A stretch of DNA of 64,000 nt, taken from Legionella antarctica. Lineage in GTDB: Bacteria > Pseudomonadota > Gammaproteobacteria > Legionellales > Legionellaceae. The position numbers and the translations under genes are program-made. Positions 26,020 through 35,499 of the stretch are shown here, one piece after another (within the stretch, counting starts at the first letter, position 1; every line of letters begins with the position of its first letter). Location of the stretch: the NCBI RefSeq assembly GCF_011764505.1, contig NZ_AP022839.1:1285001-1349000 (forward strand), given 5' to 3'. The notes under the pieces are model-generated. The model had not been told where the DNA came from. It was given only the letters and a program-made list of their open reading frames with translations, and did not search any database.

Positions 26020-28194
26020 TTATTGAAAAGGAAAAGGCGGATTATTTTTTTCTATTGTTTCTTCAACCGCTTCAGAAGATTGTACCTTATCAGATCGATC
26101 TTCGGCTAAAGCATTTCGAAATCGTTGAGTTAATTCTCGAGCGGATTCTAACCTCCCCACCTCTTCTGCATTATGCACAGGCATATCAGCCTCATCTGCA
26201 TATTGCCTCTGCACCTCATGAGCCGGCTGATGATCTGACAATTTTGAAAGAGCAGAAAAAAATGAAGCGTGTTCATGAGATTCTGGTAAAGATTCTTCAA
26301 ATAAGTATTTCGGGGCGCTATGAAGAAAATGAATGGTCACTTGATCTTCCTTAATGCTTATTTTGAAATCTTGATTCTTTTCAGGTAAAAAGTCAGTCTC
26401 TGAGATTCGTATAAGTTTTATTTCCTTATCGAATTCTTTGCATATTAAACCGCCATCTTTGACAAATAACTCTCGCTTCTCTTTGAAGGGGTTCTGATAT
26501 ACTCCCTCAAATGTTTCCAATGGTGGGGAGAGTTCTGGCCTTGCTTGTTTGGACTGCCGCACCACATTAAACCAATCCAGGCGCAGTTGTCTGGATTGGT
26601 CATCAGGCGATGACTCAATCGCTGCTGCAAAAAAACTTCTCGCTCTTTCAACATCGCCTTGATCTTCAGCGAGCATCCCCTCAAACGTTTCTTTCCATCC
26701 TGGTTCATCACTTTGAGTATAATGAGGCATGTGTTTAAATAGCTCATGCAAGTCACCAACAGGTGCTAAATCAGGAGAGCTCAATATTTGGGTTGCAATA
26801 CTCATCCCATGTTCAGAGTTAGTAAAAAATGCTGCCCCTTTTTTATCGGTGACATTGATTGCAATAAAAGATCGCGTATTAAGGTTCTCACCATATTGAT
26901 ATGCGATCAGCTTAACTGCATCTTTATATAAATGCCAACCTAAGCCACATGTTTTCGTGATGCTGTAAGTCCTTATTGGCTCAGACACCAATTTCGAACT
27001 TAAATCCCTGATTTCCGTTTGTGTTGATTCGTCCATAGCACGTTTTAAGGAATTAAATTCAGTCTGGTTGAAAGGAACGCGCTTATAATTCTTATCTGTT
27101 GCACTCTTGAGGTATTTTTGGGTGTTATCATCGTTGCTTAGACTATGGAGTTCTTCTGGTGTCAAACCTGAAAGTGCTAAACTTGTTTCAAATTCAAATG
27201 CTTGTTGGAAGGTGGGATCGCCCATATTTCTTAACCAAGCGGTCATGAATTTTGAAAAATCTTCGGCAGTTGTAAGTAGTGAACCGGCAGCATTAAGATG
27301 AGGGGTGTGACCTGCTTTTGATGTCATCGCCAACATATCGCTTTTAAATGAAAGATTATTAAGTTTTTTTGCCAGGTTTGTTAAATCAATCTCTGGAGGA
27401 ATGGACGCTGGTTCACTCATTCCTTTTACATAGTACTCATTATCGGATAAATAAATTTTACCGCTTTCAGATTGGCTGAGAGTTGACAATGATGACATCA
27501 ATTCAAGGTCATAGATAAGGTCAGGAATACTTTCATAAATTGATGTGGGTTTCCCTAACTCAGTATGAACTGAAACAATATTGCTGCTGCTATCTGGTTG
27601 TGGTAAAAATGTAGAGTGCTCCATACCCAGAGGGCCAAAAACATACTCTTTAGCCAAGGCCTCCAAATTTTTACCCATTTTTGTCTCGATGACTTTTTGT
27701 AAGTAAAGAATAGCTTCACCTGAATAAGAATATCCCTTGCCCAAGTCTGAATCATCTGTAAATGATAGCGGAGAAGATAAATCAGACCCTGCGCCAAAAT
27801 TGGGTAAGCCTGTGGTGTGCGACAATACATCTCTAGCCGTTAATTGTGTCGCTTTTTCAGGATATTCACCATCTACCTTGAATCGCTCATATTCCTGACC
27901 TTTTTGTTGCAAAACAGGAAGTAATGGATCATCTAACGTGATATGCCCTTCCTTGACCAATTGCAATACCAAATAAGTAAATACAATTTTGCTAAGGGAG
28001 GATGCCGGAAATTGGGTATCATTATCTACTCCATTCCTGCCAGTATCGGTGGCGTCTTTTTGGCCAATAGCGAGTGAAGTGCTTACAAATTCATGTCCAC
28101 TTCCTTCTTTCGGCTCGACATAAGCATAACCTATAGCTGGAATATGAGCAGGCTCTGTTAGTTTTTGTAAAGCATGAATAGAGGGTATAGGCAT
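26020..28194 (-). CDS. Serine beta-lactamase-like hydrolase with long C-terminal extension
   Basis: 724 residues. Residues about 1-470 fit the class C beta-lactamase/esterase (serine hydrolase) fold. The SxxK nucleophile motif is SLSK at 66-69 in QFPASSLSKIVFTYLV. ARDVLSHTTGLPNF follows, then GYSYSGEAILYLQKVIE (the Tyr-x-Asn equivalent, with Ser in place of Asn) and a late HxG-like GLGWHLYKDAVK region. There is no signal peptide, unusual for a penicillin-recognising enzyme, so an intracellular or host-delivered hydrolase is possible. The last 150 residues are acidic with Glu runs and end VEETIEKNNPPFPFQ. Substrate unknown. On the plus strand a 112-residue open frame overlaps its end and is a shadow. 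Confidence 0.8.
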   Translation of the reverse strand: MPIPSIHALQKLTEPAHIPAIGYAYVEPKEGSGHEFVSTSLAIGQKDATDTGRNGVDNDTQFPASSLSKIVFTYLVLQLVKEGHITLDDPLLPVLQQKGQEYERFKVDGEYPEKATQLTARDVLSHTTGLPNFGAGSDLSSPLSFTDDSDLGKGYSYSGEAILYLQKVIETKMGKNLEALAKEYVFGPLGMEHSTFLPQPDSSSNIVSVHTELGKPTSIYESIPDLIYDLELMSSLSTLSQSESGKIYLSDNEYYVKGMSEPASIPPEIDLTNLAKKLNNLSFKSDMLAMTSKAGHTPHLNAAGSLLTTAEDFSKFMTAWLRNMGDPTFQQAFEFETSLALSGLTPEELHSLSNDDNTQKYLKSATDKNYKRVPFNQTEFNSLKRAMDESTQTEIRDLSSKLVSEPIRTYSITKTCGLGWHLYKDAVKLIAYQYGENLNTRSFIAINVTDKKGAAFFTNSEHGMSIATQILSSPDLAPVGDLHELFKHMPHYTQSDEPGWKETFEGMLAEDQGDVERARSFFAAAIESSPDDQSRQLRLDWFNVVRQSKQARPELSPPLETFEGVYQNPFKEKRELFVKDGGLICKEFDKEIKLIRISETDFLPEKNQDFKISIKEDQVTIHFLHSAPKYLFEESLPESHEHASFFSALSKLSDHQPAHEVQRQYADEADMPVHNAEEVGRLESARELTQRFRNALAEDRSDKVQSSEAVEETIEKNNPPFPFQ

Positions 28195-28368
28195 GGTGTA
28201 TTGAAAATGATTTAAAGATATATTTATTATAAACCAAATCTTCGTGAAGGGTTTAGCCTTTACCTCTTACGAGTGGGAGTATCCCCAAAACCTTCTAACT
28301 AGGTAGGATTTAATTGTTGAAAATGGCAATGACTCTAATCATCATTTTTTCTCTTGCTCTTCAAACTA

Positions 28369-28938
28369 TTAAACTCCTGCTCTGAGCTTTCTTTTGGCTA
28401 CATAAGTATTAAGTCCGATATGATTACTATATCCTAAATAGTTTGCAATTTTTCTAACCGATAGACCTAATGCTAACAGTTCTTGGATTTTAACAGCATC
28501 TTTGTCAAATTTACTTTTTTGAATGGTGCCTTTTGGTTTCCCTAACTGAATTCCTTGCATTTTTTTACTTGCCAATGCTTCTTTAGTTCTTAAACTAATA
28601 AGATCTCTCTCCAACTCAGCAAAGAGTGAAAATAGGGTGATCATGATTTTAGAATTCATATCATGTTGCTTCATATCCAGATTTTGCTTTATGGCAATTA
28701 CTCGAACCTGCTTTTTGATTAATTCATTAACTAATCCAATAACCTCTGCAGTGCTTCGACCCAGTCGACTGAGCTCAGTGACAATTAGTGTATCGGCATC
28801 ATCCAATACTGAAAGCATTTCATCAATGCGACGTTCTTTGCTGGTTTTTCTACTTGAGATAGTCATCTCAATAAAATCATTCACCTCCAACTTATTTTTT
28901 TTGGCAAATTCAAAAATTTCAAGTTTTTGATTATTCAA
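28369..28938 (-). pseudogene. Serine recombinase (resolvase/invertase), N-terminus missing
   Basis: About 189 residues of a resolvase. The catalytic-domain interior is clear (ADTLIVTELSRLGRSTAEVIGLVNELIKK, NSKIMITLFSLFAELERDLISLRTKEALASKK). The C-terminal HTH (IQELLALGLSVRKIANYLGYSN) also is. The first about 15 residues, including the nucleophilic Ser in the usual R-V-S motif, are absent: the frame only starts at a TTG and runs into a stop just upstream. It is therefore probably inactive. It borders the direct repeat at 28981 and may be the relic of a Tn3-type transposon that once ended there. Confidence 0.75.
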
Positions 28939-28980
28939 GAATTTCCATATAATTTAATTGTAGTCCTAGTTTATGAGCAT

Positions 28981-29032
28981 ACTTGAAAAAAGATTTATTT
29001 AGCTTCATAAGCGGCAACGTTCGCAAAACCCC
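28981..29032. repeat. Direct repeat DR1 (GGGG-ended, Tn3-end-like)
   Basis: Starts ACTTGAAAAAAGATTT and ends CGTTCGCAAAACCCC. It is matched at about 75-80% by 36721-36771 in the same orientation. Read as reverse complement it begins GGGGTTTTGCGAACG, like a Tn3-family terminus, and it lies next to the resolvase relic. The IS1182 element is inserted at its CCCC end, and the matching continuation (GTTTTATTTA) resumes at 35053. Confidence 0.65.
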
Positions 29033-29118
29033 CCGGCCTGTTGAAAAACATGAGGAAACTTTACACAAGTTGTCAATAATGATCTAATTCATAATTTTCA
29101 ATAGGTTACAGTGGTTGT

Positions 29119-29179
29119 ATGCAGGGAATAATAAATTTTAATAAAACCGTTTCTAATTCTGATTTTGAAGATTTGATAC
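29119..29179 (+). pseudogene. IS1182 transposase, 5' fragment
   Basis: ATG at 29119 begins MQGIINFNKTVSNSDFEDLI; the next codons resume at 31651 after the IS66 insertion as PANHFLKKVNHYVDFSF. The junction is exact when one copy of the TTTGATAC target duplication is removed. Confidence 0.8.
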
Positions 29180-29199
29180 GTAAGCGCCAAACCAAAGAC

Positions 29200-30810
29200 C
29201 TACTTGTCTTCATACTGTAAAACAGGAATGATTCTTTGATCCTTGAGTAACTCTGGGTTGACGTTGTAGGGCAATAAGAGTTGAATATCATGCTCATTAT
29301 TACATTTGGCGACACTCTCAAGCGCGAATTTAAAGTAAGCAAAGACATCCACGCTATGCTCTTTGCATGTTTGCACTAGAGAAAAGAGAATACTCGAAGC
29401 ATCAGCACCTTTAGTTGATGTATTAAACAACCAATTTTTCCGCCCGATCACAAAGGGTTTGATGGCGCGTTCAGAACGATTATTATCTATTTCAAGCCGA
29501 CCATCATTAATGTATTGCGTGAGACTATCCCAGTGCTTTATTGAATAAAAAAGTGCTTTTCCGAGTGGCGACTTTGGCAAGGTGGTTTTTTGTTGTGTTA
29601 ACAACCACTGCTTGAACTCACTTAAAATCGGCTTGGCTTCAGTCATTCGTGCCTGTTTAACTTGCTCATTTGTTGCCTTGTCTTCTTTTAAGCGCTTTTC
29701 AATAGCATAAAGTTTCGCGAACCACTCAACCGCTGATTTAGCAATACCGGGTTTGTTTTTAGTGGCTTTGACAATATCAACAAAGTAACGTCTGGCATGC
29801 GCCATACAAGCAACATGCTTAATGCGCGACTTATCAAGATTTACATAAGCACTGTAGCAATCGGCATGAAGATAGCCTTCAAACGAATCAAAGAACTGCT
29901 TGGCAATCGCATCTTGGCGACTCGAATGATATTGATAAACAAAACAGCGCTTATCTGGTGGACCCCCACCAAAAAGCCACATGTAGGAGGTGCTGGTTGA
30001 TAACTTGCCTTGTTCATTAAGGACTTGAAGTACGGTTTCATCAGCATAGGCTACATCATAGCTTTGTATTTGTGTCACCATTTTATCAACGATGGGCTTG
30101 AGCAGCTCGGCAGCTTTTACCACCCAGTTACCCAAATTAGTACGACTAATCTCAGCGCCCATGCTTTTAAACATATCCTCTTGGCGATATAGAGGTAAAT
30201 GACGGTTGAACTTAGCATCAATGACCGCTGCCACAAGACCTGCCGTGGCAATGCTCTTTGGAAAAGGTTGTTTAGGTGGCTTGGCTGTTTTAATAGTATC
30301 TTCGCATGACTTGCAGGCGTATTTTCTTCTGATGTGAATCACGCGATAAGTGACTTGAGGCAATACATCAAGTTGCTCACTGGTTTCATTGCCAATGTGT
30401 GTTAAGGCACAACCGCAAGCACAGTGTTTGTCTGCATCATTGATGTCATGAATGTGCTCGATATAAGGCATGTTTGAGGGGAGTGGCTTGCGGCCAGGTT
30501 TTTTCTTTTTAATCGTAATGGTTTTGGTTTCAATAACTTCTTCAGATGTAACATCTTGTGAGCTCAACAGTTCTGCTTCATCAAAGCCTAAATCCAGCTG
30601 TTTGTCTTCTTCAAGCTTCTCGCTTTTTCGGCCAAATTTAGCGTTTTTTAATACAAAGAGCTGATGGTGCAGCGCAGAAATAATAATGTCTTTTGATTGA
30701 ATATGTTCTTGGTGTTTTTTCTCGGACTCGACCAATTTCAGCTGTAAATCAGCCACCATTTGTTCCATGGTTTTGGAGTCTTTTTGAGTGATGTAATTGG
30801 TCTTTTTCAT
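29200..30810 (-). CDS. tnpC: IS66 transposase TnpC
   Basis: DDE transposase of IS66. About 536 residues from MKKTNYITQKDSKTMEQMVA; a GTG 60 bp upstream is possible but gives an atypical hydrophobic start. It shows the coiled N-terminal helix and TnpC domain (FGRKSEKLEEDKQLDLGFDEAE), a zinc-binding CACGCALTHIGNE and CKSCEDTIK pair, then the catalytic regions DVAYADETVLQVLNEQGK, GYLHADCYSAYVNLDKS and GRLEIDNNRSERAIKPFVIGRKNW. The C-terminal mini-domain is IS66_C-like. It is identical in length to the copies at 36875 and 45447. Confidence 0.93.
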   Translation of the reverse strand: MKKTNYITQKDSKTMEQMVADLQLKLVESEKKHQEHIQSKDIIISALHHQLFVLKNAKFGRKSEKLEEDKQLDLGFDEAELLSSQDVTSEEVIETKTITIKKKKPGRKPLPSNMPYIEHIHDINDADKHCACGCALTHIGNETSEQLDVLPQVTYRVIHIRRKYACKSCEDTIKTAKPPKQPFPKSIATAGLVAAVIDAKFNRHLPLYRQEDMFKSMGAEISRTNLGNWVVKAAELLKPIVDKMVTQIQSYDVAYADETVLQVLNEQGKLSTSTSYMWLFGGGPPDKRCFVYQYHSSRQDAIAKQFFDSFEGYLHADCYSAYVNLDKSRIKHVACMAHARRYFVDIVKATKNKPGIAKSAVEWFAKLYAIEKRLKEDKATNEQVKQARMTEAKPILSEFKQWLLTQQKTTLPKSPLGKALFYSIKHWDSLTQYINDGRLEIDNNRSERAIKPFVIGRKNWLFNTSTKGADASSILFSLVQTCKEHSVDVFAYFKFALESVAKCNNEHDIQLLLPYNVNPELLKDQRIIPVLQYEDK

Positions 30811-30876
30811 GGGCTTATTATACCAAAAAACCAGTGGCCAAACCATCATTTGACCCAATAAAACCAACACGTTTCA

Positions 30877-31233
30877 TTAATAAAAACCACTGTAATCAAG
30901 GGCTTTATTCTGAGCCATCAGGTCATAATCAAGGCCTGCCAATAACCAACTTAATTGCTTGTTATCAAGTGTTGCAACATCCATATTTTCATCATATTTT
31001 ATGATTTTAAACCGGCCTTTTTCCAGACGTTTATAAATCAGGACAAAGCCATTCTTGTCCCAGTACAGCAACTTCACTTTATCACGAGCCCGATTATAGA
31101 ATAGAGTCAGTGAACCATCTTGTACTATATGGCTCGATAGGTCACTAATAATATAACTCAAGCCGTTAATTGATTTGCGCATATCTATGGGCTGGCTGTA
31201 TAAATAAATCTGCTGCTGGTCAAATGATATCAT
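30877..31233 (-). CDS. tnpB: IS66 accessory protein TnpB
   Basis: 118 residues, the IS66 Orf2-like protein: MISFDQQQIYLYSQPIDMRKSINGL, the usual P-x-D-M-R-K-x-x-x-G-L signature, then RDKVKLLYWDKNGFVLIYKRLEKGRF. Needed for transposition of IS66 elements; biochemical role unclear. It overlaps tnpA by 4 bp. Confidence 0.93.
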   Translation of the reverse strand: MISFDQQQIYLYSQPIDMRKSINGLSYIISDLSSHIVQDGSLTLFYNRARDKVKLLYWDKNGFVLIYKRLEKGRFKIIKYDENMDVATLDNKQLSWLLAGLDYDLMAQNKALDYSGFY

Positions 31234-31568
31234 CGTGCATCGCCTAATAGCTGGATAAGCGCACTGGCTTTGCTGATGTCTGCTTCAGTTTTAATGTGCA
31301 ATTTAATACCCGTAGGTAGGATAACTTCCAGACAGGATGTCGGCGCAGCTTTAACTTGGGATAGTTCACGTGCTGGGGTCGTTGATACCTTCAACAGCTT
31401 CGGCTCAGCGTTCCCGGAGATCTTTTTATTAAGTCTTCCGCGCCAATAAACAAATTGCTTATATACCAGACCTTGTTGTTCACAAAATTTTGGTTGCGCT
31501 AATCCACTTGATTCCCAGAGGCTGTTTTGCTCTGACCAATAGGCCTGTCGATTTGAACTCATACTCAT
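31230..31568 (-). CDS. tnpA: IS66 accessory protein TnpA
   Basis: 112 residues. The N-terminal part (WSEQNSLWESSGLAQPKFCEQQGLVYKQFVYWRGRL) is the HTH-like segment of IS66 TnpA proteins, and the C-terminal part (LEVILPTGIKLHIKTEADISKASALIQLLG) is the conserved tail. First gene of the element; a GGAG lies just upstream of its ATG. Confidence 0.9.
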   Translation of the reverse strand: MSMSSNRQAYWSEQNSLWESSGLAQPKFCEQQGLVYKQFVYWRGRLNKKISGNAEPKLLKVSTTPARELSQVKAAPTSCLEVILPTGIKLHIKTEADISKASALIQLLGDAR

Positions 31569-31645
31569 GTCTCCTTTGTTTGTAATTTAAAGGAGTTTGA
31601 GTTAATTCACTTGTCCTGTGTAGATGGGGTTGCTTTGGCGCTTAC

Positions 31646-32891
31646 TTTGATACCAGCTAATCACTTCTTGAAAAAAGTGAATCATTACGTGGATTTTTCT
31701 TTTGCTAATAAACTTACTGAGGCTCTCTATAGTCCTAATAAAGGTCCGTCCCAGCATTTCCCCTGAGCTCTATTTGCGAATAAAATTAATCGGCCACTTT
31801 TATAACATTCATTCTAATCGTAATTTGATCGAACACATTAAATACAATATTTGTTATCGTTGGTTTTGTGGGATAACTCTAAAGGATAAGGTGCCTCATC
31901 ATTCTTCTTTAAGTAGGATAAAAAAACGCCTTGGAGTCGAGATTCTAGAACTATTTTTTTTAGAAATTGTGCAGCAATGTAAAAATGCCGGTTTATTAAA
32001 AGGTAGTAGTGTAATGACGGATAGTACATTACTTGATGCAGATGCATCGCTTGATTCCTTAACTTTAAAAGAAAAAGATGCAAATGCTCCACCTATTGAG
32101 AAAGGTAAACGTCCACTATCCAATATAACTCATATCAGTAAAACAGATCCGGAAGCTACATTAGCCTTTAAATCAGGTACGCCAAGAATATTAAAATATA
32201 AAGCCCATGTCACTAGTGACAGCAAGAATAGGATCATTCTTGCCATAAGAATAACTACTGGTGCAGTTCATGATTCTGTTCCTTATTTAGAGCAATTGGA
32301 TTATGTTAAAGAAAAAGTTTCATATAATATCAATGAAACCATAGCGGATAGGGCTTACGGCTCAGGGCAAATCATTTCTACTTTAAAAGATAAAAAGATA
32401 ACTACCTACATTCCTTTGTTCAGCTCACGAAGCGGAAGTTCTGAGAACAGTAACATTCCAGGTTTTCAGTATGATGAAGTAAATAATTATTATGTTTGCT
32501 CCCAAAAGAATGTATTAAAACCTTGTAAATCACAAAGTGATACCACCATTTATCTATCATCGACCGCTGACTGTAAGAAATGCTCTTTCTCAGAAACTTG
32601 TTTGGCAAAATTAAAAAATAAGGGACCAGCACGATATGTTACAAGAAATAGATATGCGGAGCTTTATACTCAAATGATACAAGAAATGGAACTCCAATTT
32701 TTTAAAGAAAAATTGTACGAAAGAATGTGGAAAATTGAAGGAATCATGAACGAACTAAAGAATTATCATGATTTAAAACGAGCTCAATACAGAGGTCTGC
32801 AAAACACGCAGATACAAGCTTATTTTGCTGCTATAGCTCTAAATATCAAAAGATTAGTATTTTTTATCATTTATTATTACATAGCATGTTT
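31646..32891 (+). pseudogene. IS1182-family transposase, main body (interrupted and frameshifted)
   Basis: After the IS66 copy the frame continues PANHFLKKVNHYVDFSFANKL and LTEALYSPNKG, then meets a one-base insertion near 31752 and moves to the frame reading RPSISPELYLRIKLIGHFYN. The family signatures are clear: I-P-A-x-H-x-L at the start, YSPxxGRPSI, HSSLSRIKKRLG, SVMTDSTLLDADAS, KYKAHVTSDSKNRII, NETIADRAYGSGQI, CKKCSFSETCL and the Glu-containing MWKIEGIMNELKNYHDLKRAQYRGL. At 32891 an ISBst12-type element cuts it four codons before its end; the true end (LIFI and stop) is at 35016-35028. An open frame 31702-32916 exists but starts late and ends in foreign DNA. Confidence 0.88.
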
Positions 32892-35007
32892 GTATCCTGT
32901 CAGAATCGCCGGGTAAGTGTCTGCCACTGAGTCCGGATTAATCCGAGCCGCGCGCGTCAGCAAGCGGAATTCTTTAAAAATATTCAAAATACCTATTGAC
33001 ACGGTTTTTCTGTAAAACTGATGTTTTTCCATATCAAACGTAAGTCATGCAATATGCATGCCCTAAGATCCCCAAGATCACAATGTAGCCCCTTTCACTA
33101 ATAAAACATCTCCCTCCTGAGGTCAGATTTTTTCTTAGCCCTTAGTGGCGTTAAAACTCGAAAAATGCGTTCAAAAAAAGTCATGTTATGATTGCCGTAT
33201 CAGCATTAGTAACGCAGTGGTAGATGATGAAACGCCAAGAAATCAAACAAGTTTTAGATGAGTTAACAAAAGATATCGATAGTCTTGCCGACAAAAAGGC
33301 CGTGACTATCATTAAGGTATTGGTTAATTTGGTCGAAATGCTTGCCGAAGAAAATGCTTTGCTCAGAGAGGAAAACCAAGTATTACGTGATGAGATAAAC
33401 CGCCTTAAGGGTGAACAGGGCAAACCTAATATTCGCGGTCAATCCAAAGGTAGCAATGGCGATAATACAGGCAATTCCAATCATTCATCTGAAGGAGATC
33501 GCAATAAACGTGGTAAAGGGAACAATAAAAACACAGGCAAAGACAAAAAAAACGTACGTATTGATAGACGTGTTACGATTGCTCTGGACAAAGCAACGCT
33601 GCCAGATGACGCCAAGTTCAAGGGTTTTGAGATTCGAATCATCCAGGATCTAAAAATCATCACGGATAATGTTGAATTCAAGCTGGAAACGTATTACTCA
33701 CCATCTTTGAAAAAAACCTTTATTGCGCCGATTCCTGGCGAATATAAGGGCAGTGAATTTGGTCCTGGGGTTAAAGCGCTGGTCATCACATTATACCGTG
33801 ATGCAGGGATGACGGAGAGCGCCATTGAGCGCTTTTTAAAAACATGTGGTATTCAAATATCACATGGTAAAATTGCTTCCATGCTGACAGAAGGCAATGA
33901 TATTTTTCATCAGGAAAAAGAAGATATTGTCGATGCCGGTAGCAACGCAGGCTTGTACCAGCAGATGGATGACACAGGCAGTCGTGTTAACGGCAAAAAT
34001 CACTACACCCATGTTTTATGTAATGACTTTTTTACAGCATACTTCACTCGTCGTAAAAAAGATCGCTTGACCTTATTGGAGTTGCTGTGTCGAGACCAAT
34101 TAAAGTTTATGTTTAATCAGGAGGCTTATGAGTTAATGGATGAGTTTGGTCTCGCAAAAAAATGGTTGGATCAAATTAAACCAATGCTGCATGCACAACC
34201 CCTCACACGTGAATCAATCGATAGTTTGATGGGAACACTTTTTCCAAATCCAAAAAAACACAGCACGAATCGACGCATAATTCTTGAGTCAGCAGCTCTT
34301 GCCTATTATCAGCACTCGAAATACTTCATCCATTATTTAATGACAGATGATGCGCCTCAGTTTAATAAATTGGCCCTACATCATGCGCTGTGCTGGATCC
34401 ATGAAGGTCGTCATTATAAAAAACTCACTCCATTCTCAGATATGAATCAGAATATATTGGCTGTATTTCTTGAGCAATTATGGGATTTCTACCATGCATT
34501 ATTGACTTACAAGACGGCTCCATCTCAATCAATGGCCCAACAACTATCAATGCAATTTGATACTTTGTTCGCAACCACGACAGGCTATGATGTTTTAGAT
34601 CAACGCATTGCAAAGACACGTGCTAAAAAACAAGCGTTATTATTGGTGTTAGACCATCCATTTCTGCCATTGCACAACAATGCCTCTGAATTAGGGACAC
34701 GGTTTCAAGCAAGGATACGCGACATCAATCTCCAAACGGTCTCCCAAAATGGCACCAAATCAAAGGATACGTTTGCCACGATTGTACAGACGGCCAGAAA
34801 ACTGAAAGTTAACGTTTATCAGTATATTTACGATAGGGTGACTAAAAAATTTGAAATGCCATCATTGGCTGAATTAATCTTACTTAAAGTGCGGCAGGTT
34901 CCATGCACCACATAAGCATCTCGAGATAATTCCGCTTGCTGACGCGCGCGGCTCGGATTAGTCCGGGCTCAGTGGCAGACACTTACCCGGCGATTCTGAC
35001 AGGATAC
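32892..35007 (+). mobile_element. IS66-related ISBst12-type element, copy 1
   Basis: 2116 bp with long near-perfect terminal inverted repeats of about 70 bp starting GTATCCTGTCAGAATCGCCG. It is flanked by a perfect 8-bp duplication GCATGTTT (32884-32891 and 35008-35015). A single transposase gene. A 260-bp leader between the left end and the gene holds no other frame. Confidence 0.95.
33224..34915 (+). CDS. ISBst12-type (IS66 superfamily) transposase
   Basis: 563 residues, single-ORF relative of IS66 TnpC. The N-terminal coiled coil (LVEMLAEENALLREENQVLRDEINRLKGE) is followed by a basic, Asn/Gly-rich linker and a DDE core: QQMDDTGSRVNGKNHYTHVLCN (Asp), YLMTDDAPQFNKLALHHALCWIHEGRHYKKL (Asp), and FLPLHNNASELGTRFQARIRD (Asn-x-x-Glu). 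It appears intact. A second, IS21-broken copy lies at 40211-44423 in opposite orientation. Confidence 0.9.
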   Translation: MMKRQEIKQVLDELTKDIDSLADKKAVTIIKVLVNLVEMLAEENALLREENQVLRDEINRLKGEQGKPNIRGQSKGSNGDNTGNSNHSSEGDRNKRGKGNNKNTGKDKKNVRIDRRVTIALDKATLPDDAKFKGFEIRIIQDLKIITDNVEFKLETYYSPSLKKTFIAPIPGEYKGSEFGPGVKALVITLYRDAGMTESAIERFLKTCGIQISHGKIASMLTEGNDIFHQEKEDIVDAGSNAGLYQQMDDTGSRVNGKNHYTHVLCNDFFTAYFTRRKKDRLTLLELLCRDQLKFMFNQEAYELMDEFGLAKKWLDQIKPMLHAQPLTRESIDSLMGTLFPNPKKHSTNRRIILESAALAYYQHSKYFIHYLMTDDAPQFNKLALHHALCWIHEGRHYKKLTPFSDMNQNILAVFLEQLWDFYHALLTYKTAPSQSMAQQLSMQFDTLFATTTGYDVLDQRIAKTRAKKQALLLVLDHPFLPLHNNASELGTRFQARIRDINLQTVSQNGTKSKDTFATIVQTARKLKVNVYQYIYDRVTKKFEMPSLAELILLKVRQVPCTT

Positions 35008-35063
35008 GCATGTTTGATCTTTATTTAACCATGTTTTTCAACAGGCCGCCCCGTTTTATTTAC

Positions 35064-35114
35064 TAACAATACTTGTTAAGTATAGTAAAATTTGCTATAG
35101 TAATATTTACTATA
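35064..35114. promoter_or_regulatory. Palindromic operators of the toxin/antitoxin operon
   Basis: Two perfect palindromes precede the toxin gene: TAACAATACTTGTTA (35064-35078) and TATAGTAATATTTACTATA (35096-35114), with a half site TATAGTAAA at 35081. Palindromes overlapping the promoter are where the antitoxin HTH normally binds to autoregulate its operon. Binding is inferred. Confidence 0.6.
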
Positions 35115-35127
35115 AAAGGCAGATATA

Positions 35128-35499
35128 ATGAGAATAATAAAAACAAAATTGTTTGCCAAATGGGCTATTAAAAATGATGTTAGTAATAAATCACTTGTTG
35201 ATGCTGCTAACGAAATTGCTAGTGATAACTACGAGGCCAATTACGGTGGAGGAGTTATAAAAAAACGCGTTGCCAATAAGGGCAGAGGTAAAAGTGGTAG
35301 TGTAAGAACTATCGTAGCCTTCAAAAAGAAGAATCACTGTTTTTTTGTGTTTGGGTTTGAAAAAAACGCAAAAAGTAATATTTCTTCGAATGAAGAAAAA
35401 GCCATTAAAATTATTGCTAAAGCTTTATTGGCTAATTCTGAGGAAGAGCTAAATAATTTAATTAAAGATGGATCATTAGAAGAGGTTCAAAATGAGTAA
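35128..35499 (+). CDS. RelE-type toxin of a type II toxin/antitoxin pair
   Basis: 123 residues in the RelE-like family of HTH-partnered toxins. It has MRIIKTKLFAKWAIKNDVSNKSLVDAANEI, then the basic strand segment YGGGVIKKRVANKGRGKSGSVRTIVAFKKKNHCFFVFGFEKN and a C-terminal helix. This V-x-K-x-R-x-A-x-x-G-x-G-K-S-G-x-x-R-T pattern is typical of this subgroup, which cleaves or blocks translating mRNA. It overlaps the antitoxin gene by 8 bp, toxin first as in HigBA systems. Two palindromes in the promoter suggest autoregulation. Confidence 0.85.
   Translation: MRIIKTKLFAKWAIKNDVSNKSLVDAANEIASDNYEANYGGGVIKKRVANKGRGKSGSVRTIVAFKKKNHCFFVFGFEKNAKSNISSNEEKAIKIIAKALLANSEEELNNLIKDGSLEEVQNE

Larger units (their letters stand above)
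29180..31645 (-). mobile_element. IS66-family insertion sequence, copy 1
   Basis: 2466 bp with ends GTAAGCGCCAAACCAAAGAC and, inverted, GTAAGCGCCAAAGCAACCCC. It is flanked by the perfect 8-bp duplication TTTGATAC (29172-29179 and 31646-31653), the length expected for IS66. It carries tnpA, tnpB and tnpC on the minus strand, all apparently intact. Confidence 0.96.
29034..35048 (+). mobile_element. IS1182-family element, carrying two other IS
   Basis: The terminal inverted repeats are CGGCCTGTTGAAAAACATG at 29034 and its complement ending at 35048. CCCC flanks both sides, a probable target duplication, although the C-run makes the edge uncertain by a base or two. Inside it, an IS66 element (29180-31645) and an ISBst12-type element (32892-35007) interrupt the transposase gene. 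The IS1182 insertion is therefore older than both. Confidence 0.8.

Noticed and set aside
26016..26354. 112-codon plus-strand frame with good-looking helices
   Set aside because: It is antisense to the 3' end of the serine-hydrolase gene and mirrors its Glu-rich codons.
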